NCBI GenBank assembly: GCA_949752735.1
Contig: OX457052.1
Coordinates: 10,832,612 to 10,896,611, forward strand
DNA length: 64,000 nt
Source of the DNA: Lumbricus terrestris
Lineage: Eukaryota; Annelida; Clitellata; Crassiclitellata; Lumbricidae
Reading direction: 5' to 3'
The notes under the pieces are model-generated. The model was given only the letters and a program-made list of their open reading frames with translations, was not told the DNA's origin and searched no databases. This document shows positions 23,240 to 34,918 of the stretch, piece after piece (within the stretch, counting starts at the first letter, position 1; every line of letters starts with the position of its first letter). The position numbers and the translations under genes were made by a program.

Positions 23240-23995
23240 AACCAGCCAGTTGGCATCATTGCATTTATGACTGAATCACTTGGCACTATTTTATGTAAAT
23301 GAATCACTTGACACCATTGCATCTGAATGAATCACCTGGCCCCACTGCAAATGGATGAATCACTTGACACCATCGCATATGAATGTATCATTTGGCACCA
23401 TTGCATATGAATGAATCACTTGACACCATTGCATCTGAATGAATCACTTGGCACCATTACATATGAATGTATCACTTGACACCATTGCATCTGAGTGAAT
23501 CAATTGGCACCATTTAATGTGAATGAAAACTTGGCACCATTCTTATCTTATCTTATCTGACCATTTATAAAGCGCTTCTCGCAGCAAGAGCCTTTCAGAA
23601 GCGCTCCCAGTGCGTTCAACTCCGAGAAAAAAGGCAAGTTTTTAGACGAGAGAAAGACGAGGATACACTACCAGAGAGGATGGCAGAGCGAACTGATGGG
23701 GGAAGCCCATTCCATAGGGAGGGACCAATGCAGGCAAATGATCTGGATTGAGCCATGGCAGTCCTGACTCGGGGGACAAAGAGGTCAAGCCATTGCATTG
23801 CATATGAATGAATCACTTGGCACCATTGCATATGAATGAATCACTTGGCACTATTTTATGTATTTAATGAGTAACTTGGCACCATTACATATGAATGTAT
23901 CATTTGGCCCCATTGCAAATGAATGATTCACCTGGCCCCACAGCAAATGGATGAATCTTCTGGCACCATTGCAAGCGAATAAATCACCTGCCATT
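23240..23995 (+). repeat. 28-bp minisatellite split by a LINE fragment
   Basis: About eighteen units of GAATGAATCACTTGGCACCA(TTGCATAT). Units on both sides of the LINE fragment 23540-23805 belong to the same array. Confidence 0.9.
23540..23805 (-). mobile_element. L2/CR1-like LINE C-terminal fragment
   Basis: Minus-strand frame with DLFVPRVRTAMAQSRSFACI and GPSLWNGLPPSVRSA, the typical end of L2-like ORF2 (V-R-RTA...F-GP-LWN-LPP-R). Then 3' UTR and a (GATAA)n tail at 23540-23560. 5'-truncated and inserted inside the 28-bp minisatellite. Confidence 0.85.
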
Positions 23996-23999
23996 TCAT

Positions 24000-24870
24000 A
24001 TCATACAACTGACAAGCCATCAATCTCTACGTAACGTATTGTATACATACAACAATACCTCAGTAGTGGTGTACAGCAAGAAGTCTTTGCAGGACAGCAT
24101 TCCCGACCACGAACAAGACTCCAGTTTTTTTGACAACGCAAATTAAACCTACTGATGGATGGTATCTGCTGGGGATAATTTACCCCAAACGATTCTTCTG
24201 TCTCCACACTCCATCACGCTCCTCACCACTCCCAACAACACCAATTTTTTACTGCGATGACGTATTATATTTTCCCCCCAGCGGTAGTCATAAAGATAAT
24301 TAGCTTCTGCAGAATTCGACTCTCAAATAACAACCCATTTTTCTTGAACAACTGCATATCATATCATATAGATTGAAGAGTAGTGATCTTGACCCACGGC
24401 AGAAGAGAGGTCGCATCTGGTGGTACTGCTGGTGTTACTATGGCAACCGTCAACACTTTACGCCTCGTATTTCTTTAGGAAATTGTCTTATCAACTGACA
24501 CAAAGGAAATAAATGGCAAATTAAGTTTTACCTTGGTAACAACGCACGTCAGATTCCCATAAACACTCAAAAATGTTCCCATAAACGCACAAAAATGTCT
24601 TCTGATTCTGAATATAGGACGCTGTGCAGTGTGCACCACTGCACCTGATTTTTGAAAGCTGACCCACATACATTGTGTCTGTGATTTTGAATATGGTACA
24701 TAAAATGTTTCTGATTTTGAAAATTGTATTACTGAATCAGGAATTCTACATTGAATTTCAGCTTCTGAATATTGAATTTCAGGTTCTTATTCTAAATATT
24801 TATAGACCTGGAATGGTCTCGGACTGGAGTCCCAGGACCTTCCCTCCGATGTTCTTTTCTTGTCCAAAAT
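24000..24870. other. unassigned sequence
   Basis: No gene recognised. 24745-24795 repeats TTGAATTTCAG(C/G)TTCT. 24808-24840 and 25360-25395 share ACCTGGAATGGTCT(C/T)GGACTGGAG, possibly LINE C-terminal remnants. Confidence 0.45.
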
Positions 24871-24875
24871 AAAAT

Positions 24876-25040
24876 AGTGCCAAGTGATTCATTCATATGC
24901 GATGGTGCCAATTTATTCATTCACATTAAATGGTGCCAGGTGATTCATTTACATAAAATCTTGAAGGGGTGCTATATAAATTTATGTGATTGATTGGCTG
25001 ATCGAAGTGATTCATTCATATGCAATGGTGCTAATTTATG
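24876..25040 (-). repeat. inverted copies of the 28-bp minisatellite
   Basis: Several units in opposite orientation to 23240-23995 (GTGCCAAGTGATTCATTCAT), interrupted by an L2-like tail fragment (CTTGAAGGGGTGCTATATAA, 24960-24980). Confidence 0.85.
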
Positions 25041-25914
25041 GCAAGAACAGATTCCCAGAGAACCTATAGTTTAAAAAAAATTGCACGCATGCCTTCAAAG
25101 CCTGCAAATTTTGAGCAGCATTAATGAATACAATTAATTTTTATTTAAATAAAACAATAAACAAACAAACGATATTAACATTGCACTGGTTTTCCATGAA
25201 TTTTCATCTTTCATTCTCATTGTTGCAAAGTTAAATCTAAAAACAGAGCTTCAACAATTTTTAATCGTTCAGTTGGCATACTGATACTGTCGTTAAGCTT
25301 CGATAACAAGTATCTATCATCACATAATTAATCACGCTTTCCACATGGCAGATCCCTGGACCTGGAATGGTCTTGGACTGGAGCCTGGAGCGCTTTCCCT
25401 TTTTCCTCTTCTGACAAGTCCACACTAGCCTAGCTTTAGCATGTGGCCTTCCTGCACGACTGCAATACGTTTGTCTTTTAATCACCAAGGCTTCACACAT
25501 CGATAAAGGCTAATTGCAACCCCTTCACCTCTTCAAGATGCTACTCACGATTAACAATGCATATACGACTCTCGAAGTAATTACGCACAGGAAGTAAATG
25601 AGACAAATAATTTCTCCGTGTGTTTACACCAATGTTATGATCACTATCGTCACCAATGTTATGATCACCATTATCGTCACCTGATCCAAATGAACCTACT
25701 AGAATCGCAATAACAAAGTAATGAATTACAAGTGTGCACTACAATCTGTCACTATGGATACTGTTGCCATAAGTTACTGATGCCATTGCAGATGCGTGTG
25801 CTATAGGTGGTACTCTATAGCTGCTCTTTGTTCTTAGGTGTTCTATAATTAGCTCTGATACTGCCCCTACATTGCTAGACCCTGGGATAAAGACGGAGGG
25901 TGACACAGAATTAA
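25041..25914. other. unassigned sequence
   Basis: No gene, RNA or repeat family recognised apart from short duplicated phrases near 25625-25680 (ATGTTATGATCAC). Confidence 0.5.
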
Positions 25915-26250
25915 CTACACACGCATGTGCACACACAAAAATATACATGAACGCATACACACAAACACACACACATACACACACACATACACGCACGCAC
26001 ACACACAAACAAATATACATAAACGCATACACACAAACACCCACACATGCACACACGCACACACACATACACACGCACACATGCACGCACGCACACACAC
26101 AAACAAATATACATGAATCCGTACACACCAAGAAGAGGACTGCATACATACACACAAACATACTTATATATGTATGTATAAGGCATACTACTGCATGGAT
26201 ACATGCACATATGCATGCATGCTTATATACATACACACATACAGACATGA
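25915..26250. repeat. (CA)n-rich low-complexity tract
   Basis: ACACACAC with CGCA and CATA variants, containing an internal duplication of about 85 bp (AACAAATATACATGAAC-type phrase). All overlapping ORFs are artefacts. Confidence 0.93.
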
Positions 26251-26429
26251 AAGCAGCAGCATTGCTGAACGGGAAGCAATCAAACTAATGACTGAACCAT
26301 GGACTTCAATCAATAAATCAATGGTTGTTCATTTCAGGCATCAAATAAAACCACAGACCAGTAAACAGATGAGAAAATTGAGCGACGCTACCCATTCCTC
26401 AGAAGGCCTGGATAGGTATGTTGCAAGTG

Positions 26430-26590
26430 TGTGTGTATGTATGCATGTTCATGTGTGTGTATATGTATGTATGTATGTATGTGTGTGTATGATGAATGTA
26501 TGTATGTATGTATGTATGTATGTATGTATGTAGGTATGTATGCGTGTACGCATGTATGTATGTGTGTATGTTTGATGTATGTTAGTATGC
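26430..26590. repeat. (GTAT)n microsatellite at a SINE tail
   Basis: GTAT/GTGT run that ends at the 3' tail of the reverse-oriented SINE at 26591. Confidence 0.95.
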
Positions 26591-26795
26591 ACACTTGTTA
26601 TAGCGCCCCTTCAAGCTCTCCCTACTCAGAGGCGCTCCCGACTACAGAGCGGACACTGCATCGGAGTTTCACGCCGAAGCGCTGAGCAATTGCGAGTGAA
26701 GGACTTGCCCAAGGTCCCTACGAGGTGGCTTGAGGTGGATTCGAACCTTCCGGCTTCAAGGCGACAACGCCACCACTACACCACCGCGCCCCACA
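26591..26795 (-). mobile_element. tRNA-derived SINE, copy 5 (full)
   Basis: Reverse copy: GGATTCGAACC B-box complement, CACCACTACACCACCGCGCC head complement, and tail TTATAGCGCCCCTTCAAG. Confidence 0.9.
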
Positions 26796-26810
26796 ATGTG
26801 TATGCATGTA

Positions 26811-27036
26811 TGAGCACTTGTTATAGCATCCCATTGAGATTTCTACTCAGAGGCACTCCAGACTACAGCGCAGACACTGAATCACTTGAACTTGATCAGA
26901 GTTCACGTCAAAATGCATGAGCAATTGTGAGTGAAGGACTTACTCAGATTCTCTGTGCAGCAGCTTGAGGTAGATTCGAACCTGCAACCTTAAAGTTCAA
27001 CTGCACCAAACATAACCCTACACCACTGCACCCACA
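26811..27036 (-). mobile_element. tRNA-derived SINE, copy 6 (diverged)
   Basis: Same orientation and layout as copy 5, 15 bp away, with many substitutions and a small insertion in the body (AGATTCGAACC, CTACACCACTGCACCC). Clearly older. Confidence 0.82.
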
Positions 27037-27473
27037 ACCCTTTCATGCACTGAAAATCTGGATGATAAACTGATCAATTTACCAATTAAAACATAATAGT
27101 ATAAAGAAAGAAAAGAAGAGAAAACACAGAAAAAGAGAAAAAAAACATACGTATCAAAAGGACAAAATTACAATGAATAAAAAATGACTAAAGTCAAAAA
27201 TCATCATGGACCACAGTGCTTCTTCATCAGTAACATTGCCGCTGAAGTATCTATAGATCAGCTTGATTTGCTCTTCTTGTGCAAGCATAAAAATTTAAAG
27301 CTTTGATCATTGTTTTTCCATATCCATACTGACAGATTATGGTCTGTAAATTCGTATGCACAGCTGCACCCTTTGTCACTAAGACACTCAGCATTTTCTA
27401 GAAGTCAGACACTTCTGAACAGCGAAAAATTCACAAACGAGTTGACCCTCACTGGACCACAGACAGAGTGGAC
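27037..27473. other. unassigned sequence
   Basis: AT-rich; no gene or repeat recognised. Ends in the GAGTGGAC target site of the next element. Confidence 0.5.
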
Positions 27474-27882
27474 CATAGATATAAAAACGATGAAAATAAA
27501 ATAAAAAACGGGAAAAACGTCTTTTTTCCGAAAAAAACCGATAAAAAACAGAAAAAGAAATTAATTTGCCTAAGTTGTTACATCTGAAACTTCATTTCAA
27601 GCTTAAAACCTTGCTTGTATAATTTTATTTTAATCCGCACATAACACAACTTATCATTATGCCTATGCCAAAATTAATTGGTATAAGTAACATTAATCTA
27701 CCACAGTTATTTTTCTTATAACTTTGATAACGTTTAATAAGAAATTTAAAAAATTAAAGGTATTGAAATCCTTTCAAATTTAAATTGTAAACATATAAGT
27801 CCACATAAGTTCATGCTGATCGACATAACACAATAAAAATCTAATCAGAAGCAAAGACCATAGATGTGTACTAAATTATATA

Positions 27883-28862
27883 GGGTGTCTCGATAGGTCG
27901 TGAACGATTTTGAATGCAGATAAATATATGTTATACACAAGATAATGTGGAAAGTTGTATACTGGCGGATAGGTTTTTCAAATGAGAATGTTACGCCAAA
28001 TAAATTAGATCACTAGCTCACTTATTCAAATTTTAGCGCCAATATCCGTGACATCATCAAATTCGTGCCAAGTAAACAACCAGTTATATAGGCCGAAAAC
28101 AGTATTTTACGGCCATCATTGTTAATCCACACATAATTAATTAATTAATACAAATTATCATTTAGTATTTAATAATGTTTTCTTTACTCTTTATTACAGC
28201 CTCAAGTCGATTAGGCATCGAGCCAATTAGATTTTTCAGAGTTGTCAGAGGTAGGCTATCGATGTCCATGCCTTACGAAGTCGACATTTTAAGGTGTTCA
28301 ATGTCTGGAGTTCGGGATCGGCGTAAAAATATCAATGGCTACATCTCACTGGGGGTCTGACCGCCTAATTCGCCGGATTTGTCACCAATAGAAAATGTTT
28401 GGAGTATTATGGCGGCAACTGTTTATGCCGATCCCGAACCCCAGACATTGAACACCTTAAAACATCGGCTTCGTAAGGCATGGACATCGATACTTCTGAC
28501 AACTCTGAAAAATCTAATTGGCTCGATGCCTAATCGACTTGAGGCTGTAGTAAAGAGTAAAGGAAACATTATTAAATACTAAATGATAATTTGTATTAAT
28601 TAATTAATTGTGTGTGGATTAACAATGATGCTCGTACAATACTGCTTTCGGCCTATATAACTGGACGTTTACTTGGCACGAATTTGATGACGTCACGGAT
28701 ATTGGCGCTAAAATTTGAATAAGTGCGCTAGTGATCTAAACAAATTTTGCGTAACATTCTCATTTGAAAAACCTATCCGCCAGTATAAAACTTTCCACAT
28801 TATGTTGTGTATAACATATATTTTTCTGCATTCAAAATCGTTCACGACCTATCGAGACACCC
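27883..28862. mobile_element. palindromic (foldback) Tc1/mariner-like element
   Basis: Arms 27883-28326 and 28422-28862 are near-complete inverted copies around a loop of about 95 bp. Ends GGGTGTCTCGATAGGTCGTG are flanked by TA on each side, the mariner target site. The right arm encodes the C-terminal part of a mariner-type DDE transposase, and the left arm carries part of it in reverse. Confidence 0.88.
28361..28582 (+). pseudogene. mariner/Tc1 transposase C-terminal remnant
   Basis: The frame begins PPNSPDLSPIENVWSIM, the SPDL-PIEN-W block around the third catalytic acidic residue of Tc1/mariner transposases, and runs to a stop after NRLEAVVKSKGNIIKY. Everything upstream of the block, including the first two catalytic Asp residues, is absent and replaced by the inverted copy of the 3' half. 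Not functional. Confidence 0.85.
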
Positions 28863-29211
28863 TATATATTGCACATTTATACCTAAAATTGTTACTTAGG
28901 CCCAAGAATTTTATATCAAAATAACTCTTACAAATTTCATTTCTTGTAGGGACCTACCACATGTATTTCTCAAATGATGACTTAAACAGTTACATAATGA
29001 CACTAGAGTTAGCTGAATCCTTGAGAGTACGGTGAAAATGTATAAAATATCAGACAAAAATTAAATTAAGGAAAATAGTAATAGACAGTAAATAAATAAA
29101 TAAAGTCATATTAAAAATAAAAACCGATAAAAAATGACGTGAAAAATAAAAAACGAAGTTTTTTGGAAGGGAAAAAAAAGGAAAAAAGTTTTTTACAACT
29201 ATGGAGTGGAC

Positions 29212-29726
29212 CAAGAGTCCACAAGAGTCATAGGTCGCATGATTCACTTTCTTTCCTACAAAGGCCCGAATTACTACGGCCATATTTATGTATTAAAAAA
29301 TAGAGTTGGTGAATAAAGGTTGCGGTTATTTTTAAAAGAGGTCATTTTCCCGCTAATACGGCACATGACGAAACATCAATTTGACAAATCGCCCATGACG
29401 AAACCGAATGCAAATCTGTAATTGCGATCACAACGCGGACGACTGCACCGAGGATGAAGTAGTGCACATTCCACGACGACACTGCAAGCATGCACCAAAT
29501 ACACTCAGAATACGCTCCATTTGCGCTCCATCTACACTCAAGCCATGCTCTGTATGTGTCGGGAACAACATGCTCTGTATGTGTCGGGAACAATGAAAAA
29601 TGCGTCCGTACTTGGAATCTGTTCCAACCACTTAAGAGGATTTGGAGCAGCGGACGAAGAGGAAAGACCTGACAACTGAAGGATTCGACATGGCTTCCAT
29701 GCACCGCTTCATTTGCAAATGGTCGA
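29212..29726. other. unassigned sequence
   Basis: A roughly 23-bp phrase (CATGCTCTGTATGTGTCGGG) is tandemly duplicated at 29548-29597. No gene recognised. Confidence 0.5.
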
Positions 29727-29937
29727 TTGGCGCAGTAGTGTAGTGGGTATATTCGTTGTCTTGCAGTCAAAAGGCTGCAGGTTCGAATCTGCCTCAAACC
29801 GCTGCGTAGGAGGACATGGAGCAAGTCCGTCAATATTCGCAATTGCTCAAGCGCTTCGGCGTGAAACTCCGATGCAGTGTCCGTCGGGAGCACTTCCGAG
29901 TAGAAACCTTGTAGGAGTGCTGCAGCAAGTCCATATG
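29727..29937 (+). mobile_element. tRNA-derived SINE, copy 7
   Basis: Head GGCGCAGTAGTGTAGTGGG, B-box GGTTCGAATCTG, body CGGCGTGAAACTCCGATG and a shortened tail GTAGGAGTGCTGCAGCAAG. Confidence 0.87.
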
Positions 29938-29949
29938 TATACCGGGGTC

Positions 29950-30032
29950 GGGTCGGGATGGGAGCACTTCTGAGTAGTAGTCTTTAAGTGGCGCTTTAAT
30001 AAGCGCTCATATTTATAAATAAATAAATAAAC
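29950..30032 (+). mobile_element. L2-like LINE 3' end
   Basis: GGGAGCACTTCTGAGTAGTAG, GTGGCGCTTTAATAAGCGC and an (AAAT)n tail, directly after SINE copy 7. Confidence 0.65.
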
Positions 30033-30204
30033 ATGGAACCAAGACGATTCAACAAGAAATGTCATTCGCATATTATTTTCTCTGTTACGATTTAATAACT
30101 AGAGGTACAACAGTCTGGTGGTCGCAGGATATAGGGACACCAAGAAAAGATTTGCCTGATTCACCAGACAATCTGAGATTATGAATTTTATCGTCACATT
30201 AAGT

Positions 30205-30600
30205 GACTGTTGAAAACAGACATTTGACACATTACGGTGACTGTTGATAGCAGACATTTGACACATTACGGTGACTGTTGATAACAGACATTTGACACAT
30301 TACGGTCACTGTTGATAACAGACATTTGACAGATTATGGTCACTGTTGATAACAGACATTTGACACATTACGGTGAATGTTGATAACAGACATTTGACAT
30401 GATAACAAACATTTGACAGATTACGGTGACTGTTGATAAGACATTTGACACGATAACAAACATTTGACACATTATGGTGACTGTTGATAGCAGACCGTTG
30501 ATAACAGACATTTGACACATTACGGTCACTGAACTGATATTATAACAGACATTTGACACATTACGATCACTGTTGATAGCAGACATTACTTAATTTCTCT
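30205..30600 (+). repeat. 34-bp minisatellite
   Basis: Unit core GATAACAGACATTTGACACA plus TTACGGTGACTGTT. About eleven units, some truncated or fused (30395-30520). Confidence 0.9.
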
Positions 30601-31065
30601 GCTGATAAACATCCTTCAAGTGATGCTAATCTAAACTCACTTCTACGCTGAATTAAATACATGTAAGGCATGTTTGTATGCAATCTATAGCACTGTGTCA
30701 CATTTCAAGGATGTTTGCCCAAACTTCAGTGAGTTGTCATTGCTTTACCAAACGATAAAACTAATTATTCTATTTCGGCAACATTGAGCACATTCTGAGG
30801 GCAGATCTGTCTGTCTGTTTGGCTGTCTCTGCCTTCTTGTCTATCTGTCTACCTATTGACTTTTATCTTGGGTCGGAGTGTTGCCTATCCCACTGCCTGA
30901 ATGCCCTTCCGTCTGTAGCCGTAGATCTGTTTGTCATTTTCTCCCAACTGTCTCTCAGTATATATGAAATCTTAAAGAAGAGTGCTGGAAGCAGATGAAG
31001 TCGACCTGTCAAGAGCCAAGAGAGCCACCTCTTCATAACTATAGTTCGACAGAGTTGCCTGCTAC
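30601..31065. other. unassigned sequence
   Basis: Contains a short CTGTCTGT-rich stretch at 30805-30860. No gene seen. Confidence 0.5.
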
Positions 31066-31375
31066 ATGTTTAACGGCACTGCCATATCAAAGATGATTAG
31101 TGTCGCCCTCCTCCTTTATCCAGGCTTGGAACTGGCACAACCAGTGGCGGAGTTAGAACAACCAGTGGCGGAGTTAGAACAACCAGTGGCGGAGTTAGAA
31201 CAACCAGTGGCGGAGTTAGAACAACCAGTGGCGGAGTTAGAACAACCAGTGGCGGAGTTAGAACAACCAGTGGCGGAGTTAGAACAACCAGTGGCGGAGT
31301 TAGAACAACCAGTGGCGGAGTTAGAACAACCAGTGGCGGAGTTAGAACAACCAGTGGCGGAGTTCGACAGAGTGC
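31066..31375 (+). repeat. dispersed repeat with eleven identical 21-bp units
   Basis: 31066-31135 matches the complement of 20840-20930 and 42500-42590. Then CCAGTGGCGGAGTTAGAACA (period 21) recurs exactly at 31141, 31162 ... 31351. The 137-residue frame (EQPVAEL repeats) over it is a by-product, since its flanks match non-coding repeat copies elsewhere. Confidence 0.9.
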
Positions 31376-32095
31376 ACGACAGAACAAAACATACACTTAA
31401 ACGAACATGTAGACATAGACATGGTATGTATCGGTGTCTTCATCTCTCTCCCTCTCCGTCTCTCTCTATCTCCTCTTAAAACATACTTCATCTCTCGAGG
31501 AGGGGGATTCTCCTACTGGGAGCACTACCGAATAGCCATGCTATAGAAAAATTACTAATTGTAATACAATACAAAAGTATACGATCTAAATCCTGTTCAT
31601 ATGTCAATGAATTATTTGATGGGTTGATAACCCTATATACAGGCTATGCATATATGGATGGGCAATGTACCCCTCAAGGTTTCCATCTACAGAACCTGCT
31701 AGCCCTGCTTGTTGCTATTTAACGTCACTGCATCATATCAAGGATGATTAGTTTCACAATCCTCCTTCCCCCAGGCTTGGGACTGGCAATGCCAAAGTTG
31801 CCGAGATTTAAACCCTCTGCAGAATAGGTAAGGGTACAATTGGCGGTGAACCGGGAACAGCATGCATGAGCACAGCATGGGGCGTGCACTCCAACCGATG
31901 CAGCTATCTAGCACACACCACTACTCACTCCACGGGTGTGAAGCTGAAGCAAAATCGAATATCTAGTGCAGACGACGCTGCAAACGTTGCAGCTGTGGTT
32001 ATAATTTGTCAAGTAATTGCAGATGAAGTAAACCAGACAAGAAACCCGGTCATAAAAAGTCGACAGGGCAACATTAAAACTGTCCTCTCTCTCCT
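31376..32095. other. repeat remnants and unassigned sequence
   Basis: 31500-31560 resembles an L2-like tail (GGGAGCACTACCGAATAG...GCTATAGAAAAATTA). 31715-31790 is another copy of the 31066 repeat. The rest is unassigned. Confidence 0.5.
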
Positions 32096-32398
32096 TCACT
32101 CCCCTTCTATCACTTCCCCCCATAGTTCTGTTTCTCTATCTCTGTATATCTCTGTCTCTCTCTCCCTCTCTCTCGCTCTTAATAGTCTGCCTGTCTGTGT
32201 ATGTCTGTCTGTTTGGCTGTCTGTGTTTGTCTGTGACTGTCTGAGTCTGTTTGTATGTACCTGTCTGTGTCTGTCTGTCTGTTTGTCTGTGCCTGTCTGT
32301 GTCTGACTATTTCCGTCTCTGGCTGTCTGTTTGTCTGTGTCTGTTTGTCTGTGTCTGTTTGTCTGTGTCTGTCTGTCTCTGTCTGTCTGTCTGTCTAA
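32096..32398. repeat. (CTGT)n / CT-rich microsatellite
   Basis: Imperfect CTGTCTGT and TCTC tract giving Cys/Leu/Ser/Val-rich false frames. Confidence 0.93.
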
Positions 32399-33237
32399 AG
32401 CATGACCATAGACTGTTATGGCGTGCTAGCAAAATAATCCCATTAATCATGAAACTTTAGCACGATTATATACATGACATGTGTATAGAGCTTCTTGAAG
32501 AAGAAGGGAAAATGCCCCATATTATTGCCTTTTATAAGTCGATACGAAGGAACTCTACGCCCACACTAGTTTATCACACGGCTCTCACTGCTGCAGCATC
32601 AGCAGCAGCAGCATCTGTCTCATTAGGTGCTTCGGTCCACTCAGCTCGAGTTCTGGAAGTCTCCAAACCTATAGCCCCCCCCCCAAGCATCCAGCGATTA
32701 CACACGTGTATGATGTATTGCTACTTTTTCTTTGCGTCCACATATAAAGGCCGGTAAAAGGCAGTCCTCTCCTTGCCGTCTGATCCTTACACCAGCACAA
32801 TGCACAGTCAATACGTGTACTCCGTTATAGATATGAGTCTGCCTTGGATTGCAGGTGGAGGACATGATAGGAATTTGAACCCATGACCCTGGTCAACTGT
32901 TCAGCATACTAACCAAACTGATCACTTTTAAACTTCCGTATATCAGATCATCGGCACTGCCACATGGTGCTGGGGTTTTTTTTGGGGTGGGGGGGGGGGG
33001 TGAACCACCCACTCGGAAAATGTGACCCACACAATTTGTTCAAATCCTTTGAGTTTTCATTCAGGTAAAGAGGGAGTATCGGGATGGGGTAGAGAAACAG
33101 TGGCCCAGACTCCTAGTCATTAAAATCTTTTCATGACCACCCTACTTTCTAAAGGCTGCTGTGCCCCTGCATCGGATTCTGCCATTGCAAATGATATAAG
33201 ATGTCTTGAATAGGCTTAACTTAACACTCTAAAGACC
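32399..33237. other. unassigned; one tRNA-like remnant
   Basis: 32866-32935, read on the minus strand, has TCAGTTTGGTTAGTATGCTG and GGTCATGGGTTCAAATTCC, spaced like A- and B-boxes. It may be a second, older SINE family; a related stretch is at 36268-36340. 32983-33001 is a G homopolymer. Confidence 0.4.
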
Positions 33238-33245
33238 AGCATGTG

Positions 33246-33513
33246 GAGTGGTGTAGCCAGGAATTTATGATGGGGCGGGAGTTGGGAGGCTTTATGGCCT
33301 GTCCGGACGACCTTCCTGACAGCAACCCAACAGTAATACAGTAAACAAAAAGGGAATAACGTAACAAAGAGAATAAAGTAAGAAAAACAATTGTTACTAC
33401 AAGCAATTGTTTTGTTTTTTCTTATTTAAGTAAATGAATAACCTTTAAAAAAACTTGTTCCTAAGCCAATGTGGGGGTTTTAACCCCTGAAACCCCTCTT
33501 GGCTGTGCCACTG
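33246..33513. mobile_element. hAT-like MITE, family shared with 44635-44898, copy A
   Basis: Ends GAGTGGTGTAGCCAGG and complement CAGTGGCACAGCCAAG are flanked by an exact 8-bp repeat AGCATGTG (33238-33245, 33514-33521). The interior contains AACAATTGTTACTACAAGC and a GGGGTTTTAACCCC palindrome. Opposite orientation to the copy at 44635. Confidence 0.85.
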
Positions 33514-33521
33514 AGCATGTG

Positions 33522-34439
33522 CACTAAAAGTGACTCGGAAGCCAATGCAGCTCGTCTTTCAAATGTCAAGACTGAATTAATTCTGGCGTCCATTATATTT
33601 ACACCTTAAGCAACAAAACCTGCATTAATGTAATGCAATGCGAAATCTCAGAAATTGTTCAGCGACACGGGAAAGAAACATCAACAAATCAGCTTATTCA
33701 CCAGCGCTATAGTATAAAGTCAAATCAAAATCCGTGTCAAATCAACCAATTTTCAACATTCGTCCACCTTCAACTTCGGATTCTGCCGACAATTCTATCA
33801 TATATGCTTGTCCACCATTTTGAGGCACAAATACGAAAGTTTTACACAGACATTTCCAAATTTCACCAAAAAATGAGGATGTGCACATTGATGGTGGGAA
33901 GGTCTGGTTGGCATGACATGGAATGAGCCATCATTGCAATTTCAGAATTCAGGAGTGGACAAATCTAGGGGACATCATAGTGGAAATTGATGATAATAAT
34001 GGTCAACCTGGTGGCACACAAGCCGAACCAGGACTCATAGCTCGAAAGGCACAATCTGCAGGGTAGAGGGCAGGCGGGAGAATGCCCCTGAGATTGAAAG
34101 GCGATAAAGGGATGATAATAGACGGTTGGCGGACGATCATCCATCCCTAGGGTGTTCGGAGGTTCAACGAACGATAAAGACTGATAAAATGCACTGCCTG
34201 CAATGCTGCAATCCGCGAAAGCTGATGCATTCATTTCAACGTTGAGTCAATCTTCTGACTGCCGACTGTCGTCTGCTGCTTGCTTTCGTTGGCGGCAATC
34301 GGCAATCGTCGTCTGCTCGTAATTGCCGCATCATTCATTCAATCGAGGCATTTACTACCACGCGGCTGTTAATCATTCGAAGAGAGATTCAGCACCTCTT
34401 AAGATTAAGTCTAACGGTAGCTAATGTAGTCAAGGACAG
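33522..34439. other. unassigned sequence
   Basis: Mostly unique, moderately CpG-containing. Opposing ORFs at 33633-33926 (+) and 33965-34234 (-) show no recognisable motif. Could contain unrecognised small exons. Confidence 0.45.
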
Positions 34440-34918
34440 GTTTCACAGACAGACAGACAGACAGGTAGACAGACAGACAGACATGTACACAGAGACATAC
34501 AGACGGACAAATAGACAGACAAACAAAGACAGATAAACACAAAGACCCAACAGACACACAGACAGACTAACACACAGAGAAACACACACACAGAGACACA
34601 CAGGCAGCCAAGCACGCAGACAGACAAACACACAGACTGTTGCAACAGACAGACAGATACACAGACAGATAGACAGATACACAGATGACAGACATATAGA
34701 CCAACAGACAGATAAAAACACAGACAGACAAACGCACAGACAAACACATAGACCAACAGATACACAAAAAGGCAAGCACACACACAGACACACAGAAAGA
34801 CAGATACACAGAAAGAAAAAAACACAGAGACAAACACACATACACACAGAAAAAACTCACAGACACACACACTCACAGACAGACAGATTGACAAACAGAC
34901 AGACACACAGACAGATAA
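34440..34918. repeat. (CAGA)n/(CACA)n microsatellite
   Basis: Nearly 480 bp of ACAG/ACAC repeats. All Cys/Val/Ser/Leu-rich minus-strand frames here are artefacts. Confidence 0.95.

Larger units (their letters stand above)
27474..29203. mobile_element. hAT-like element hosting a nested palindrome
   Basis: Imperfect inverted ends CATAGATATAAAAACG (27474) and GTTTTTTACAACTATG (ending 29203) are flanked by an exact 8-bp repeat GAGTGGAC (27466-27473, 29204-29211). Subterminal A/T tracts contain ACCGATAAAAAA on both sides. The Tc1/mariner foldback sits inside it. Confidence 0.78.

Noticed and set aside
25739..26288. 169- and 138-residue ORFs on opposite strands
   Set aside because: Mostly encoded by the CA-rich tract; composition and lack of motifs mark them as artefacts.
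30205..30600. Regularly spaced repeats suggestive of a CRISPR array
   Set aside because: Units are contiguous with no unique spacers, and the genome is eukaryotic; the same applies to the arrays at 5515, 15375, 19690, 23240 and 53860.
31066..31479. 137-residue ORF with perfect EQPVAEL heptad-like repeats
   Set aside because: The repeat is an expansion of a non-coding dispersed element present elsewhere in the window; the flanks of the ORF match those non-coding copies.
34430..34906. 158-residue Cys/Val/Leu-rich ORF that looks like membrane segments
   Set aside because: Translation of a CAGA/CACA microsatellite.
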